Shown: piece by piece, positions 35,569 through 44,593 of the stretch
How the letters are laid out: each line of letters begins with the position of its first letter
Numbering within the stretch: position 1 is the stretch's first letter
NCBI RefSeq assembly: GCF_020144925.1
Contig: NZ_NSLC01000006.1
Span: 186,001-250,000 of the forward strand
Origin: Afifella sp. IM 167
GTDB lineage: Bacteria > Pseudomonadota > Alphaproteobacteria > Rhizobiales > Afifellaceae
Direction of reading: 5' to 3'
Length of the DNA: 64,000 nt
Made by a program: the position numbers and the translations under genes
Notes under the pieces: generated by a model
Told to the model about the DNA's origin: nothing
Databases searched by the model: none
What the model saw: only the letters and a program-made list of their open reading frames with translations

Positions 35569-36360
35569 ATGGCTCGACCGTTGAGGAATACCGACTCGGA
35601 TGGCGCGTTGTACACGCGTCCGACCGTGGTCGAGGTTCAGATCGACCAGGCGATCGGCCTTTCGCGATCCGACCTGGGTACCCGCCTTTCGATCACTGAT
35701 CACAGCCACCCTGCCTATCTTCGTTCGGAATGCCTTGTGCATCTTGTTCGGGAGGGGCGCCGTACTGATGACCAGCAATTGATGAGTTCGGTTCTCCCGG
35801 TGCTGCTCGCGCGATGCGAAGCAAATCTTCTGGTCAAAGTGCCCGACGGGACGCTGCCGGACGCTAGCGGTATTCGCCAACAGATTCTTGAGGACCTGAC
35901 GGATTTGTTTGTCCTCGATGGGGGCGGTGACTTCCCCGACGAACTCGATTTTTATGAGTGTCGCTTCAATCTGGCATTCCGCTCACTTCGCATCGATGGC
36001 GTTCGACGTGCAATGCGCCGCCGTGGCCGCACGATCAGAACCGTCGATTTGCCGACATCGGACGTGTCAGGCGAGCCCGATGCTTACGAGGATGCGTTCG
36101 CCCGGGTGTCGGAGAATTTCAAGGTGCTGCCGACCCAGGAGTGGGATGTGTTCCGGGAGCCGTTCGTGAAGGCGATCGAAGCGTTGCCGGACGATGAGCG
36201 TGAAGCCGTCATTCTCGTTCATGTCCTCGGATACAAGGAAGAGTCCGAGAATCCAGACGAGGAAACGGCCGCGACACGTTGCAAATGCACGGGACGAACC
36301 ATTCGCAATCGCCTCTCGCGGGCTGCGGCGAAGTTGTCCCGTTTTAAGGAGGACCTATGA
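35569..36360 (+). CDS. Sigma-70-like protein of the ImmA/UvrD unit
   Basis: A 263-residue protein with GGGGGG before the ATG. The middle (about 60-150) is helical with YECRFNLAFRSLRIDGVRRAMRR, suggestive of sigma region 2. The C-terminus (about 200-262) reads ALPDDEREAVILVHVLGY, then TAATRCKCTGRTIRNRLSRAAAKL, a sigma region-4-type HTH. I see no clear -10 melting motif, so it may be a sigma-like DNA-binding protein. It is joined to the next gene by an ATGA overlap. Confidence 0.7.
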   Translation: MARPLRNTDSDGALYTRPTVVEVQIDQAIGLSRSDLGTRLSITDHSHPAYLRSECLVHLVREGRRTDDQQLMSSVLPVLLARCEANLLVKVPDGTLPDASGIRQQILEDLTDLFVLDGGGDFPDELDFYECRFNLAFRSLRIDGVRRAMRRRGRTIRTVDLPTSDVSGEPDAYEDAFARVSENFKVLPTQEWDVFREPFVKAIEALPDDEREAVILVHVLGYKEESENPDEETAATRCKCTGRTIRNRLSRAAAKLSRFKEDL

Positions 36361-37010
36361 GCCAGACCCTTGACGCGACCCCGCACGCATTGCGGGAAGC
36401 CTACTATGTTCTGTCCACCGCGCAGGAAGTGCCGGACGCGAAGCTGCTGGATGATATTGTTCGGCGTTATCCTCAGTTTGGGCAAGAATTGACGGAATTC
36501 GCGATCTCGATCGCGGTTGACGCACTGCGTGGCGATAGTGTTGTTGAGGCAGCCGAGGCGGCTATCGACACGACCGCGGTCAGCCCGGCCGTCAGTCGCG
36601 CGATGAGCCACTTCCAGAACCGGCTGCATGCCCACACAACGCGTGCGCCCGAAGTGAAGAGTGCCCATCAATTTGCAGACGCTGCCAATCCGTTCGCGGG
36701 TTTGTCACGAAGCGAATACCGTGCCTTCGCCGCGCGCTTGAATGCGAATGCTGTTTTTGTTGGCAAGCTGCGAGACCGACAAATTGATCCTTTGACCATG
36801 ACGCCGGGTTTTCAGGCTCACGTAGCAAAGGAACTAACGGCACCACTCGATGTCGTGATGGCCCATTTTTCCGCGCGACAGGCAGCGCCGACAGGACAGT
36901 TTTTCAAGGCGGAAGGCAAACCCACGGCCGGTGCGCAGCAAAGCTTCGAGGAGGCGGTGAGAAACTCGGGACTGAGTGAGGCCCAACAGACGTTTTTGTT
37001 GGAGCTCTGA
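36357..37010 (+). CDS. Unknown middle protein of the three-gene unit
   Basis: A 217-residue helical protein with no catalytic motifs and no membrane segment. The N-terminus has VPDAKLLDDIVRRYPQFGQELTEFAISIAVDAL. I do not recognise the family. Its start overlaps the sigma-like gene by 4 bp, and the fusion gene starts 4 bp after its stop, so all three are co-translated. By analogy with ImmA/ImmR and IrrE/DdrO it could be the protease substrate or an anti-sigma-like partner; this is inference only. Confidence 0.6.
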   Translation: MSQTLDATPHALREAYYVLSTAQEVPDAKLLDDIVRRYPQFGQELTEFAISIAVDALRGDSVVEAAEAAIDTTAVSPAVSRAMSHFQNRLHAHTTRAPEVKSAHQFADAANPFAGLSRSEYRAFAARLNANAVFVGKLRDRQIDPLTMTPGFQAHVAKELTAPLDVVMAHFSARQAAPTGQFFKAEGKPTAGAQQSFEEAVRNSGLSEAQQTFLLEL

Positions 37011-37014
37011 TCTC

Positions 37015-40000
37015 GTGGATCCCTTCGAACCAATCCGCTCCAAGGCCTCGGCACTCCATGAGCAATTGCTTTCGGAGGGACAAAACCCGTTTGACCTACT
37101 TGCATTTGTTCAGGCGGCCGTGGCGCGTCGCGATATTGAACTGGTGTGGCTGCCAAAAGGCGATCCGGCACTGAAAGGCGCACGCGCGCTATATGATGAT
37201 CAGGGCGGAACGATCTGCTGCGAGGAAGATGGGGACTCCGTCACTCGAGCACTCCTTGTCGCACATGAGCTTGGGCATTCCGAGCTCCATGCTGGCTCCG
37301 CGACTTGCGGCCAAGCCGATATTGATCCGTCGCGCAGCATGGAAGCAGCGCCGGTGGGGCTCCAGCGTGTCGAGGATTATGGGGCTCGCGAGCGTCGCGA
37401 GCTCCAAGCCAATGTGTATGCTCGCGAGCTTGTGCTGCCGCGTGCTTTCGCGCGCGTGCTGTACCTAGAGCAAGATCTCTCGGCTGCAGCAATTTGTGAG
37501 CGGACAAATCTTCACGTCGCGTTGGTCCGGCAGCAGCTGTTCGACGCGTTGTTGCTGCCACCTTTAGTGATTGAAACGGAATCCGCGCCCGAACCGGCGG
37601 TCGCACGCAAGCCAGATCCCTCCCAGGATCGAGCCGCAGCGCACCGCGACAAGCCTTTTCAACTTCAAGCCGGGCCGGGGACCGGCAAGACACGGACATT
37701 GGTGAAGCGTGTGCATTCGCTATTGGCGGAGGGCATCGATCCGGCGGCGATTCTCATACTAACATTTTCCAATCGTGCCGCTGGAGAATTGTCGGAACGA
37801 TTGACCGCGGCGGCGCCAGAAGCGGCTCCGAAGCTTTGGATCGGGACCTTTCACGCGTTCGGCCTCGATCTGGTGAGGCGCTATCACGATAGGTTTCAAC
37901 TGACGCCGAATCCGTCGCTATTTGACCGTAGCGACGCGATCGAAGTGCTCGAGGACATTTTGCCAACGCTGCCACTGGTCCACTATCGGAACCTCTGGGA
38001 TCCGGCGATGGTGCTTCGCGACATTGTTGGGGCTATCTCGCGCGCCAAGGATGAAATGGTCGGGCCTGAACGATACCGCGATCTCGCGAACACGATGCGG
38101 GCGGACGCGGACACTTTTGATGACGATGCGCGAATCGCGGCCGCCAAATGCCTTGAGATCGCGGATATCTACGATCTCTATGAAGCTGCGTTGCGTAGAC
38201 ATGGCGGCGTCGATTTCGGCGACCTCATCATGCGCCCGACCCGTCTTCTGGAAGAAGATGAGGTGGCGCGTGTCAGTGTGCAACTCCGGCACCGGCATGT
38301 GCTTGTCGATGAATATCAGGACGTGAACCGGGCAAGCGCTCGTCTGCTTAAGATGGTGGCAGGCGATGGGGAACGGCTCTGGGTCGTTGGCGACGCGCGA
38401 CAATCGATCTATCGCTTTCGTGGCGCTTCCTCCGAAAACATGGTCCGCTTCACCTCCGACTACAAAGAGGCCGTGATCGATCAGCTCGGTGTCAACTATC
38501 GTTCGACCGAGCAGATAGTGGACAGCTTCGTTTCGGTCGCGCCGCATATGGGCGCTTCCGAAGGCATGCTGAAGCTGGCACTGGAGGCTGACCGTGGAAA
38601 AGGCCCAGGTGGTCCAGAGATTCGGAGCTTTGAGACACTGGAATACGAAGCCGAGGGTGTCGCGGCGAGCATTCGTGAGCTTGAGGCGGCCGGAGTTCAG
38701 CTCCGGGACCAGGCGGTTCTGTGCCGGACAAATGGTCGGCTGAACGAAATCGCGTCGGCACTTGAGGCGCGCGGTATTCCAGTATTGCACCTTGGCAGCC
38801 TGTTTGAACGCGAGGAGGTTCGCGATTTACTGGCGCTACTGAGCCTCGCCGTTGATCCTTTCGGTGACGCCTTGGTGCGCGTTGGTGCGATGCCGCGATA
38901 CGGTCTCTCGCTGCAGGATGTGCATTGTGTGAGCCGATATCTGCGATCGCTTGGAAAGCCGGCTCTGATGGGTCTCGCGGTTGCTGCGACAGCGCCTGGC
39001 TTGTCTGCTTCGGGATGCGAAGGGATTGAACGCCTCGCGTCGGACCTTAAGGGCATCAGTGCGAGTGCCAGCGCCTGGGAGTTTCTCGCCGTCTTTCTTC
39101 TCGATCGAACGGACCTAGCCAAACAGTTGGGTAACGCAGCCTCAGTCACCGAGCGTATGCGCGCTGTGGCGGTCTGGCAGTTCCTCAACTTTGTGCGAGA
39201 ACAAAGTCCGGTCGGACGGGGGAATCCTATCCAGGGCACGCTTGATCGGGTACGTCAGCTGGTCCTGCTCGCGGAAGAACGCGATCTGCGCCAAGTTCCG
39301 GCTTCAGCGCTGCACCTAGACGCGGTTCGACTAATGACGGTACATGGCAGCAAGGGCCTCGAATTTGAGGCCGTGCATGTGCCGGGCTTGACGGTCGCGA
39401 GTTTCCCGAGTTCCAACCGCGGCCAGCGCTGTCCGCCACCCAAAGGGATGATCGAGGGGCTTGGTGACATTTCGTCGGCGGACGAAGCAAAGCGTTCCCA
39501 TAGTGACGAGGAGGAGTGTCTGTTCTTCGTCGCTCTCTCGCGTGCCCGGACCTGTCTTCGTCTTTATCACGCGCGAAAACAACGAAACGGAAACGGGCGC
39601 TCTCCGTCGCCGTATCTCAAGTGGCTCCCTGCCAGTAAGGTTAAAGAGCTTCCGGACCCGGCCAGGTTGACGCTGCCTCCCGGTGTGCCAGAGCCGCAAC
39701 CGATCACGATCAGCTGGCCATCGGATTGGGCGATGACGGACAGCCGTCTGGGCTCGTATGAGAAGTGCCCGCGCCGTTTCTTCTATACGCACGTTCTGGG
39801 CTTGGGCGGTGCTCGAAAGCCGACGGCCTTTTCGCGCACACACGACTGCCTTTACGAATTGTTGCGCTGGCTCGCGGACGCCCGCCGCAGCGGTGATCCC
39901 AAGCTTCACGAAGCGGAAGCGGCGTTCGAGGAAATTTGGAAGGTACGCGGACCCGCAGATCATGCGTTCGCTGCTGACTATCGCAAGCTCGCTTCTCGCT

Positions 40001-40449
40001 TGATCGCGGCGCTGCTTAATGCCGGGGCCGGACACCGCTTCCGCAAGGCCGAGCCCCTCGCCATCGACTTTCCCAACGGGCGGGTGCTTGTGGAGCCAAA
40101 TGAATTGGCTGAAATGGCCGACGGGACCGTTGTCATCCGGCGGGTCCGGACGGGATATAAGCGAAGCGACGAGTATGATCGTCTGGAATACACACTCTAC
40201 GAGCTTGCGGCCCGCAGCGAGTTTGGCGCCGCCGCGATCGTGCAGGCGCTTCATTTGACCGATGAAACCCATGAGCCTGTGGTGATCAGCCCGACCAAGC
40301 TCGGGAATCGTCACAAAAAGAGTGACACCCTGCTGGGCGGAATCGCTTCCGGCGAGTTTCCGCCGGAGGTGGACGCGGTGACCTGCCCGCGGTGCCCCCA
40401 CTTCTTTATTTGCCCGTCCGCGCCGACCGGCGCACTTCAGCTCGACTGA
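37015..40449 (+). CDS. ImmA/IrrE protease-UvrD helicase fusion with nuclease-like C-terminus
   Basis: A 1,144-residue protein. GTG 37015 is chosen because GGAG sits 10 bases upstream; the ATG at 36976 lies inside the previous gene. An ImmA/IrrE-type metalloprotease has HELGH (84-88) and ELQANVYARELVLP (third ligand) at about 130-145. A UvrD/Rep SF1 helicase follows: QAGPGTGKT (about 210), DEYQD, GDARQSIYRFRG, NYRSTEQ, VHGSKGLE and VALSRAR. The C-terminus resembles AddB-type nuclease domains with cysteines in YEKCPRRFFY and CPRCPHFFICP for an Fe-S cluster. The usual D-x-K core reads VIRRVRTG, so the nuclease looks inactive. I infer a defence or DNA-damage sensor. Confidence 0.85.
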   Translation: MDPFEPIRSKASALHEQLLSEGQNPFDLLAFVQAAVARRDIELVWLPKGDPALKGARALYDDQGGTICCEEDGDSVTRALLVAHELGHSELHAGSATCGQADIDPSRSMEAAPVGLQRVEDYGARERRELQANVYARELVLPRAFARVLYLEQDLSAAAICERTNLHVALVRQQLFDALLLPPLVIETESAPEPAVARKPDPSQDRAAAHRDKPFQLQAGPGTGKTRTLVKRVHSLLAEGIDPAAILILTFSNRAAGELSERLTAAAPEAAPKLWIGTFHAFGLDLVRRYHDRFQLTPNPSLFDRSDAIEVLEDILPTLPLVHYRNLWDPAMVLRDIVGAISRAKDEMVGPERYRDLANTMRADADTFDDDARIAAAKCLEIADIYDLYEAALRRHGGVDFGDLIMRPTRLLEEDEVARVSVQLRHRHVLVDEYQDVNRASARLLKMVAGDGERLWVVGDARQSIYRFRGASSENMVRFTSDYKEAVIDQLGVNYRSTEQIVDSFVSVAPHMGASEGMLKLALEADRGKGPGGPEIRSFETLEYEAEGVAASIRELEAAGVQLRDQAVLCRTNGRLNEIASALEARGIPVLHLGSLFEREEVRDLLALLSLAVDPFGDALVRVGAMPRYGLSLQDVHCVSRYLRSLGKPALMGLAVAATAPGLSASGCEGIERLASDLKGISASASAWEFLAVFLLDRTDLAKQLGNAASVTERMRAVAVWQFLNFVREQSPVGRGNPIQGTLDRVRQLVLLAEERDLRQVPASALHLDAVRLMTVHGSKGLEFEAVHVPGLTVASFPSSNRGQRCPPPKGMIEGLGDISSADEAKRSHSDEEECLFFVALSRARTCLRLYHARKQRNGNGRSPSPYLKWLPASKVKELPDPARLTLPPGVPEPQPITISWPSDWAMTDSRLGSYEKCPRRFFYTHVLGLGGARKPTAFSRTHDCLYELLRWLADARRSGDPKLHEAEAAFEEIWKVRGPADHAFAADYRKLASRLIAALLNAGAGHRFRKAEPLAIDFPNGRVLVEPNELAEMADGTVVIRRVRTGYKRSDEYDRLEYTLYELAARSEFGAAAIVQALHLTDETHEPVVISPTKLGNRHKKSDTLLGGIASGEFPPEVDAVTCPRCPHFFICPSAPTGALQLD

Positions 40450-40557
40450 ATTATGGCAACTGGCCTTTCCGGGTTGCTGCTCCGCTGGCGATCAAGCCAG
40501 TAAGGGACGAAGCCGGGCAATCCCGCCGCGCACTTCGATCCCGCGGAGTGCAAATCC

Positions 40558-41067
40558 ATGAAGTCCATTGATCTCTTCTATCAGGGCGAAGGCGTCGGCG
40601 AGGTCGAGCATCTCGAGCTCGAGCCCGACGCGACCTTCGCTGTCCTTAAGGCCCGTCTCGTTGAAAAACACCAGATTCCCGTTGATGCGCTGCTGTTCAT
40701 CGAGGATGAGGACGAGCCGATTGACGCGGGCGTCCTTCTTAAGGACCGCGCCACCACCAAGGGGCTGAAGGTCCATATCCACCGCTGCCGCCACGTCGAG
40801 GTGACGGTGACGTTCAACGGCGAGACGGTCAATCGCCGCTTTCCTCCGAGCGCCACCGTGGCGCGGGTGAAACGCTGGGCCGCCGAGAAGAAGTTCGGCA
40901 TGTCCGACGAGGAGGCCGGCGAGCACGTACTGCAGATCGCGGGCACGCATGACCGGCCGGCGCCGGGGACGCATATCGGTGCGCTGACCAACGGCAAGGT
41001 TTGCGGCGTCGCTTTCGATCTCGTGCCCGACGAGCGGATCAACGGTGCCTCCGGGGATGAAGCGTGA
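40558..41067 (+). CDS. bilA: Tandem ubiquitin-like protein (BilA-like)
   Basis: A 169-residue protein with two beta-grasp-like halves: residues 1-78 ([20 protein letters not shown], then LKVHIHRC) and 79-157 ([21 protein letters not shown], then VAFDLVP). This resembles the ISG15-like modifier of BIL systems. The C-terminus is [11 protein letters not shown], not a bare glycine, so trimming by the JAB peptidase is possible. It heads the operon and overlaps the E2 gene by 4 bp. The name follows published BIL usage as I recall it. Confidence 0.82.
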   Translation: MKSIDLFYQGEGVGEVEHLELEPDATFAVLKARLVEKHQIPVDALLFIEDEDEPIDAGVLLKDRATTKGLKVHIHRCRHVEVTVTFNGETVNRRFPPSATVARVKRWAAEKKFGMSDEEAGEHVLQIAGTHDRPAPGTHIGALTNGKVCGVAFDLVPDERINGASGDEA

Positions 41068-41537
41068 CCGGCCCGGACCAGCGCGCCTTCGAGGCGGACG
41101 TGGCGAAGGCCGCGTTCCGCCTCGGGCAGTCGGAAGGCCGCTGGAAGCTGATCAGCCTAAACTGGCCCTTCGCGTTCTTTGGCATCCTCGCCAAGGACGG
41201 CCGGGAATACGTGCTTCGCCTGAACTGTGCCGGCTACCCGCAGGCGGCGCCGACCGGCGGTCCCTGGGACATGAAAACGGGCAAGGTCCTCGCGTTTGAC
41301 CTCTGGCCGCGCGGTCAAGGCGGGCGCGTGTCCGCGGTTTTCCGCACTGACTGGAAGAGCGGCACCGCCCTCTACCTGCCCTGCGACCGGGAGAGCCTGG
41401 TCGGGCATGACAACTGGCGTCGCGAGATGCCGTCGAAGATCTGGCGCCCCGCCGAGGGAGTCGTTCAATACTTGGAGCTTGTCCATGAACTTCTTCAGTC
41501 CCGTGACTATGCGTCGCCTCTTCGCTCCGCGGCATGA
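41064..41537 (+). CDS. bilB: E2-like conjugating enzyme (BilB-like)
   Basis: A 157-residue protein with a GTG start inside the GTGA overlap with the Ubl gene. It has an E2-like progression: an N-terminal helix, strands around [12 protein letters not shown] and [17 protein letters not shown], and a catalytic Cys107 candidate in [17 protein letters not shown]. The closing segment is [19 protein letters not shown]. It would carry the activated modifier to a target. Cys55 is a less likely alternative. Confidence 0.82.
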   Translation: MTGPDQRAFEADVAKAAFRLGQSEGRWKLISLNWPFAFFGILAKDGREYVLRLNCAGYPQAAPTGGPWDMKTGKVLAFDLWPRGQGGRVSAVFRTDWKSGTALYLPCDRESLVGHDNWRREMPSKIWRPAEGVVQYLELVHELLQSRDYASPLRSAA

Positions 41538-42006
41538 GCTGTCCTGCTCGTGGTTTGTGTGGCGCCGTTTGAAGGCGAAGCTACGCGAACGCGGTCGCAG
41601 TCGCAGCCGCGAGAGTGGGGCATTCCTCCTCGGTCATCGCGAAGGTGGAAGGGCGAGGATCGTCGACTTCGTGCTCTATGACGATCTCGATCCGCACGCG
41701 CTCGATAGCGGCATCGTCCGGTTCGACGGCCGCTATTTCAGCGACCTCTGGGCGATTTGCCGGAAACGAGGCCTGATCGTCGTGGCCGATGTTCATGTGC
41801 ACCCGGGCGGGTCAGGCCAGAGCGGTTCAGACCGCGATCATCCCATGATCGCGCGCGCGGGGCATATCGCGCTGATCTTACCGCGGTTCGCCACTGGCCA
41901 TCAGCCCCGCCGCGACGTCGGAATCTATCGTTATTTGGGCGCCAAGCAATGGAACACCGTGCGGCCATCCGAGCGCCGCGAGTTCTTTCACATCAGTCTG
42001 TTCTAG
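41485..42006 (+). CDS. bilD: JAB/JAMM deconjugating peptidase (BilD-like)
   Basis: A 173-residue protein from ATG 41485 with GGAG upstream; ATG 41509 is an alternative. The JAMM zinc site is complete: Glu43 in [10 protein letters not shown], His104-x-His106 in ADVHVHPGG, then Ser115 and Asp118 in GSDRD. It should remove or process the ubiquitin-like modifier. The frame overlaps the end of the E2 gene by 53 bp and is followed by the E1 gene after 11 bp. Confidence 0.87.
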   Translation: MNFFSPVTMRRLFAPRHELSCSWFVWRRLKAKLRERGRSRSRESGAFLLGHREGGRARIVDFVLYDDLDPHALDSGIVRFDGRYFSDLWAICRKRGLIVVADVHVHPGGSGQSGSDRDHPMIARAGHIALILPRFATGHQPRRDVGIYRYLGAKQWNTVRPSERREFFHISLF

Positions 42007-42017
42007 AGGAGTGGACC

Positions 42018-43406
42018 ATGACCGCGCAGATATCGCCGGACTCCCTTCATCGCCTGGTTAAGCACGCGATTGACAGCGGAGTGGCTACAAGCGTCGCCGA
42101 GGCGGAAGCGCTTTTTCGAGGTTACCGATTGACGGTGGAGATCGATGGCGCGGCCGCTGACGATCCCGTTCAGCAGGCTACGCTGTTGACAACGGTCGCT
42201 CTCGCTCGGCGGGTATTCCTTGGTGGTGTAACAATCACCGGAGCCCTTGAGGAGCCGCTCAAGCTGGCTATGCCCCTCGGGCGCACCTTGGCCGACGCTG
42301 TCCGGGCGCTAGGCGGGTCGGTTGACGAGGCGAAATCCGATGCTGCGACGATCGTGATCGGTGGAGGTGCGCGGGAGCGGCGTGATGGCTTCTGTGTCCG
42401 TACCTTCGCGGCAGGTTGGCGCGGCGGCATCCTGCCGATCCATTCGGAGCTGGAGGTGGAGGGCGGGAGCGCCATGCCGCTCAGCGGAATGCTGGCGGCC
42501 GCGCTGGCCGTCAATGAAGCATTCCTGTTTGTGGGCGGAGGCATGCCTGCGGCGGGTCGGCGTGCTGTGGGACTTTCGTTGTGGCGTCCCGGCCCGGAGG
42601 TCGATTGGTTGATGCCGGACGAAACCGAGCCGCCTTTGACCTTTCTGCCATCTCGGCTTTGGTTGATTGGTCTTGGTCATTTGGGCCAAGCCTATCTGTG
42701 GGGCCTCGGGCTGCTGCCCTACCAGGATCCGTCCGAGGTGGCTCTTGTCCTGCAGGACATTGATGTTGTCACCGACTCTACGGAGAGCACGTCGATCCTG
42801 AGCGACTCCACCATTGTCGGCAAGAAGAAGACTCGGGCGATGGCGGATTGGGCCGAGCGGCGCGGCTTTGCGACTTCTATCCAGGAGCGCCTGTTCGCTG
42901 CGGACTTCAAGCGGCAGGGGGATGAGCCGGCGGTCGCACTTTGCGGGCTCGACAACGGTGCCGGCCGGAGAGCGTTGGACCAGGTCGGATTCGATTTTAT
43001 TGTCGAAGCGGGGCTTGGGCGGGGGCATCGCGACTTCCGGACTATGAGACTTCACGTCCTGCCTGGACGTCGTCCCGCCGCCGACATGTGGAAGGAGGCA
43101 CGGCAAGGCGAAAAGGTCGAGGATCGTCCGGCTTATGCGAAGCTTCTTGCAGACGGCGTACTTGATCGCTGCGGCATGACGTTGCTTGCCGGCAAGGCTG
43201 TCGGCGCACCGTTCGTGGGCTCGGTCGCGGCAGCGTTGGCCTTATCGGAGGTTCTGCGGTTGCTGCATGGAGGTATCGTGCATCAACTGATCGACATCGA
43301 TCTGCTCGGTCTCGACCAAAGAATCGTGTCTCGTCACCCAGGTAATTTTGTGAATATTAATCCGGGCTTCGCGATGGCGGAGGCGCCTGACACCCGAGAC
43401 CGGTGA
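42018..43406 (+). CDS. bilC: E1-like activating enzyme (BilC-like)
   Basis: A 462-residue protein from ATG 42018, preceded by AGAGGAG. An N-terminal domain (1-205) of unknown role is followed by a ThiF/E1 adenylation fold. This has WLIGLGHLGQAYLWGL (GxGxxG-like at 218-223), QDIDVVTDST with Asp247/Asp249, LCGLDNGAGRR near 309, and a candidate catalytic Cys385 in LDRCGMTLLAGKAVGAPFVG. It would adenylate the C-terminus of the tandem Ubl and pass it to the E2. It ends 9 bp before the convergent integrase gene. Confidence 0.86.
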   Translation: MTAQISPDSLHRLVKHAIDSGVATSVAEAEALFRGYRLTVEIDGAAADDPVQQATLLTTVALARRVFLGGVTITGALEEPLKLAMPLGRTLADAVRALGGSVDEAKSDAATIVIGGGARERRDGFCVRTFAAGWRGGILPIHSELEVEGGSAMPLSGMLAAALAVNEAFLFVGGGMPAAGRRAVGLSLWRPGPEVDWLMPDETEPPLTFLPSRLWLIGLGHLGQAYLWGLGLLPYQDPSEVALVLQDIDVVTDSTESTSILSDSTIVGKKKTRAMADWAERRGFATSIQERLFAADFKRQGDEPAVALCGLDNGAGRRALDQVGFDFIVEAGLGRGHRDFRTMRLHVLPGRRPAADMWKEARQGEKVEDRPAYAKLLADGVLDRCGMTLLAGKAVGAPFVGSVAAALALSEVLRLLHGGIVHQLIDIDLLGLDQRIVSRHPGNFVNINPGFAMAEAPDTRDR

Positions 43407-43415
43407 CGCGATCGC

Positions 43416-44591
43416 TTAATGGTCTCGGCCTGCCGTCCGCTGGGAACGCCGTCTCCGGGGGAACTGGCCGTGTTGGACAAGTTTCAGGGCAGGGTCCTTC
43501 CTGGTCACCTCCGTGAGCCACTTCCAGCCGTCGTACTTATCGCCTGTCTGCCGCAGATGCGTATAGCGTTTGAGCGATGTCCACGACCTATGACCGGAGT
43601 TGGAGGCGACTTTGGGTATGTTCAAGCCAAGCTCGAACAGCCTCGAAACACCGTCGTGCCGCAGGTCATGAAAGCGTAGGTCGTCGATTCCGAGAAGCTT
43701 GCAGGCTCGCGTGAACGACGCGCCGATCGCGTCCGTGGTGTAAGGGAAGATCTGATCGGCGACTTTGGGCATGGCCGCAACGATAGAAAGGGCTTCCTCC
43801 TGCAGGTCGCACCACACATCGTTGCCGATCTTCTGCCCCGGATTCTTCATGTCGCGCACCAGTACGCGATTGCCATCCTTGTCGAGGTCTTTCCAGGTGA
43901 TCCGGATGATCTCCTCCTGCCGGCGGGTCGAGAAGATGGCGAAAGCGATGATCCGGTGCATCGGAATTGATGACGGCCTGGAAGTCGATCGATCCTTGAA
44001 ATGCTGCATAAGCCTATCGAGTTCGTCGAGGGTTGGCCGACGATCGCGCTCACGGCTCTTCGTCGCCAAACCCAGGCGGTCGGCGACGATCCAGGCGTCT
44101 TGCATGGCTTGCCGGTCAAGAGGGTAATCCCAGGCAGGGCGCGCGATGGCGAATACAGCGCCGAGGTGAGAGAGGTAATTCGAGACGGTCTGCGGCTGAA
44201 CCCCGCTCTCGAGTTTTTCGCGCGCGAACGCTACGATATCGGCGCTCGTGATCGAGGCACATGTCTTGTCGGCGATATCGAAATCCTTGATGCTCCTGAG
44301 CACCTGCGCCTTTGTCCGACCGATCTTCTTGTTGCTTTCGCGGATGTAGAGATCTATCGCATCGGAGAGCGTCGGGTCTTGGTTCCCACTCGACCTGGAT
44401 TTGAGCGCGGCCTCAAGTGCGCCAGGTTCACCGAGCCGATCTTCGCGTTGGCTGAGCCAGGCGTTGGCCGTCGACCGGAGCTCGAAGGTTTTGTTCTCAC
44501 GCAGGACGATCTTGCCGCCGCGCTTTATGACAATCTGCGCGAGCCATGCTACAGATCCATCCTTGCGTGAACGCTTAACGATCGTGCCCAT
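43416..44591 (-). CDS. int: Tyrosine recombinase (dusA-specific integrase)
   Basis: A 391-residue phage-type integrase. The core-binding region (about 70-165) is followed by a catalytic domain with Arg in FAIFSTRRQEEIIRITW (about 228), FHDLRHDGVSRLF, SGHRSWTSLKRYTHL and the nucleophile Tyr in KRYTHLR. Its position against dusA, reading away from it, matches integrases that target dusA. No Shine-Dalgarno is visible upstream; instead, repeats lie 3 bp from the start. Confidence 0.93.
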   Translation of the reverse strand: MGTIVKRSRKDGSVAWLAQIVIKRGGKIVLRENKTFELRSTANAWLSQREDRLGEPGALEAALKSRSSGNQDPTLSDAIDLYIRESNKKIGRTKAQVLRSIKDFDIADKTCASITSADIVAFAREKLESGVQPQTVSNYLSHLGAVFAIARPAWDYPLDRQAMQDAWIVADRLGLATKSRERDRRPTLDELDRLMQHFKDRSTSRPSSIPMHRIIAFAIFSTRRQEEIIRITWKDLDKDGNRVLVRDMKNPGQKIGNDVWCDLQEEALSIVAAMPKVADQIFPYTTDAIGASFTRACKLLGIDDLRFHDLRHDGVSRLFELGLNIPKVASNSGHRSWTSLKRYTHLRQTGDKYDGWKWLTEVTRKDPALKLVQHGQFPRRRRSQRTAGRDH

Positions 44592-44593
44592 AT

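Noticed and set aside
37015-40449. Gabija or RecB-like repair helicase
   Set aside because: There is no OLD-type GajA partner, the protein carries an N-terminal ImmA/IrrE protease, and the nuclease core looks degenerate.
40558-43406. CBASS-associated E1/E2/JAB genes
   Set aside because: No CD-NTase or effector gene lies nearby, and a dedicated tandem Ubl gene is present, which fits BIL better.
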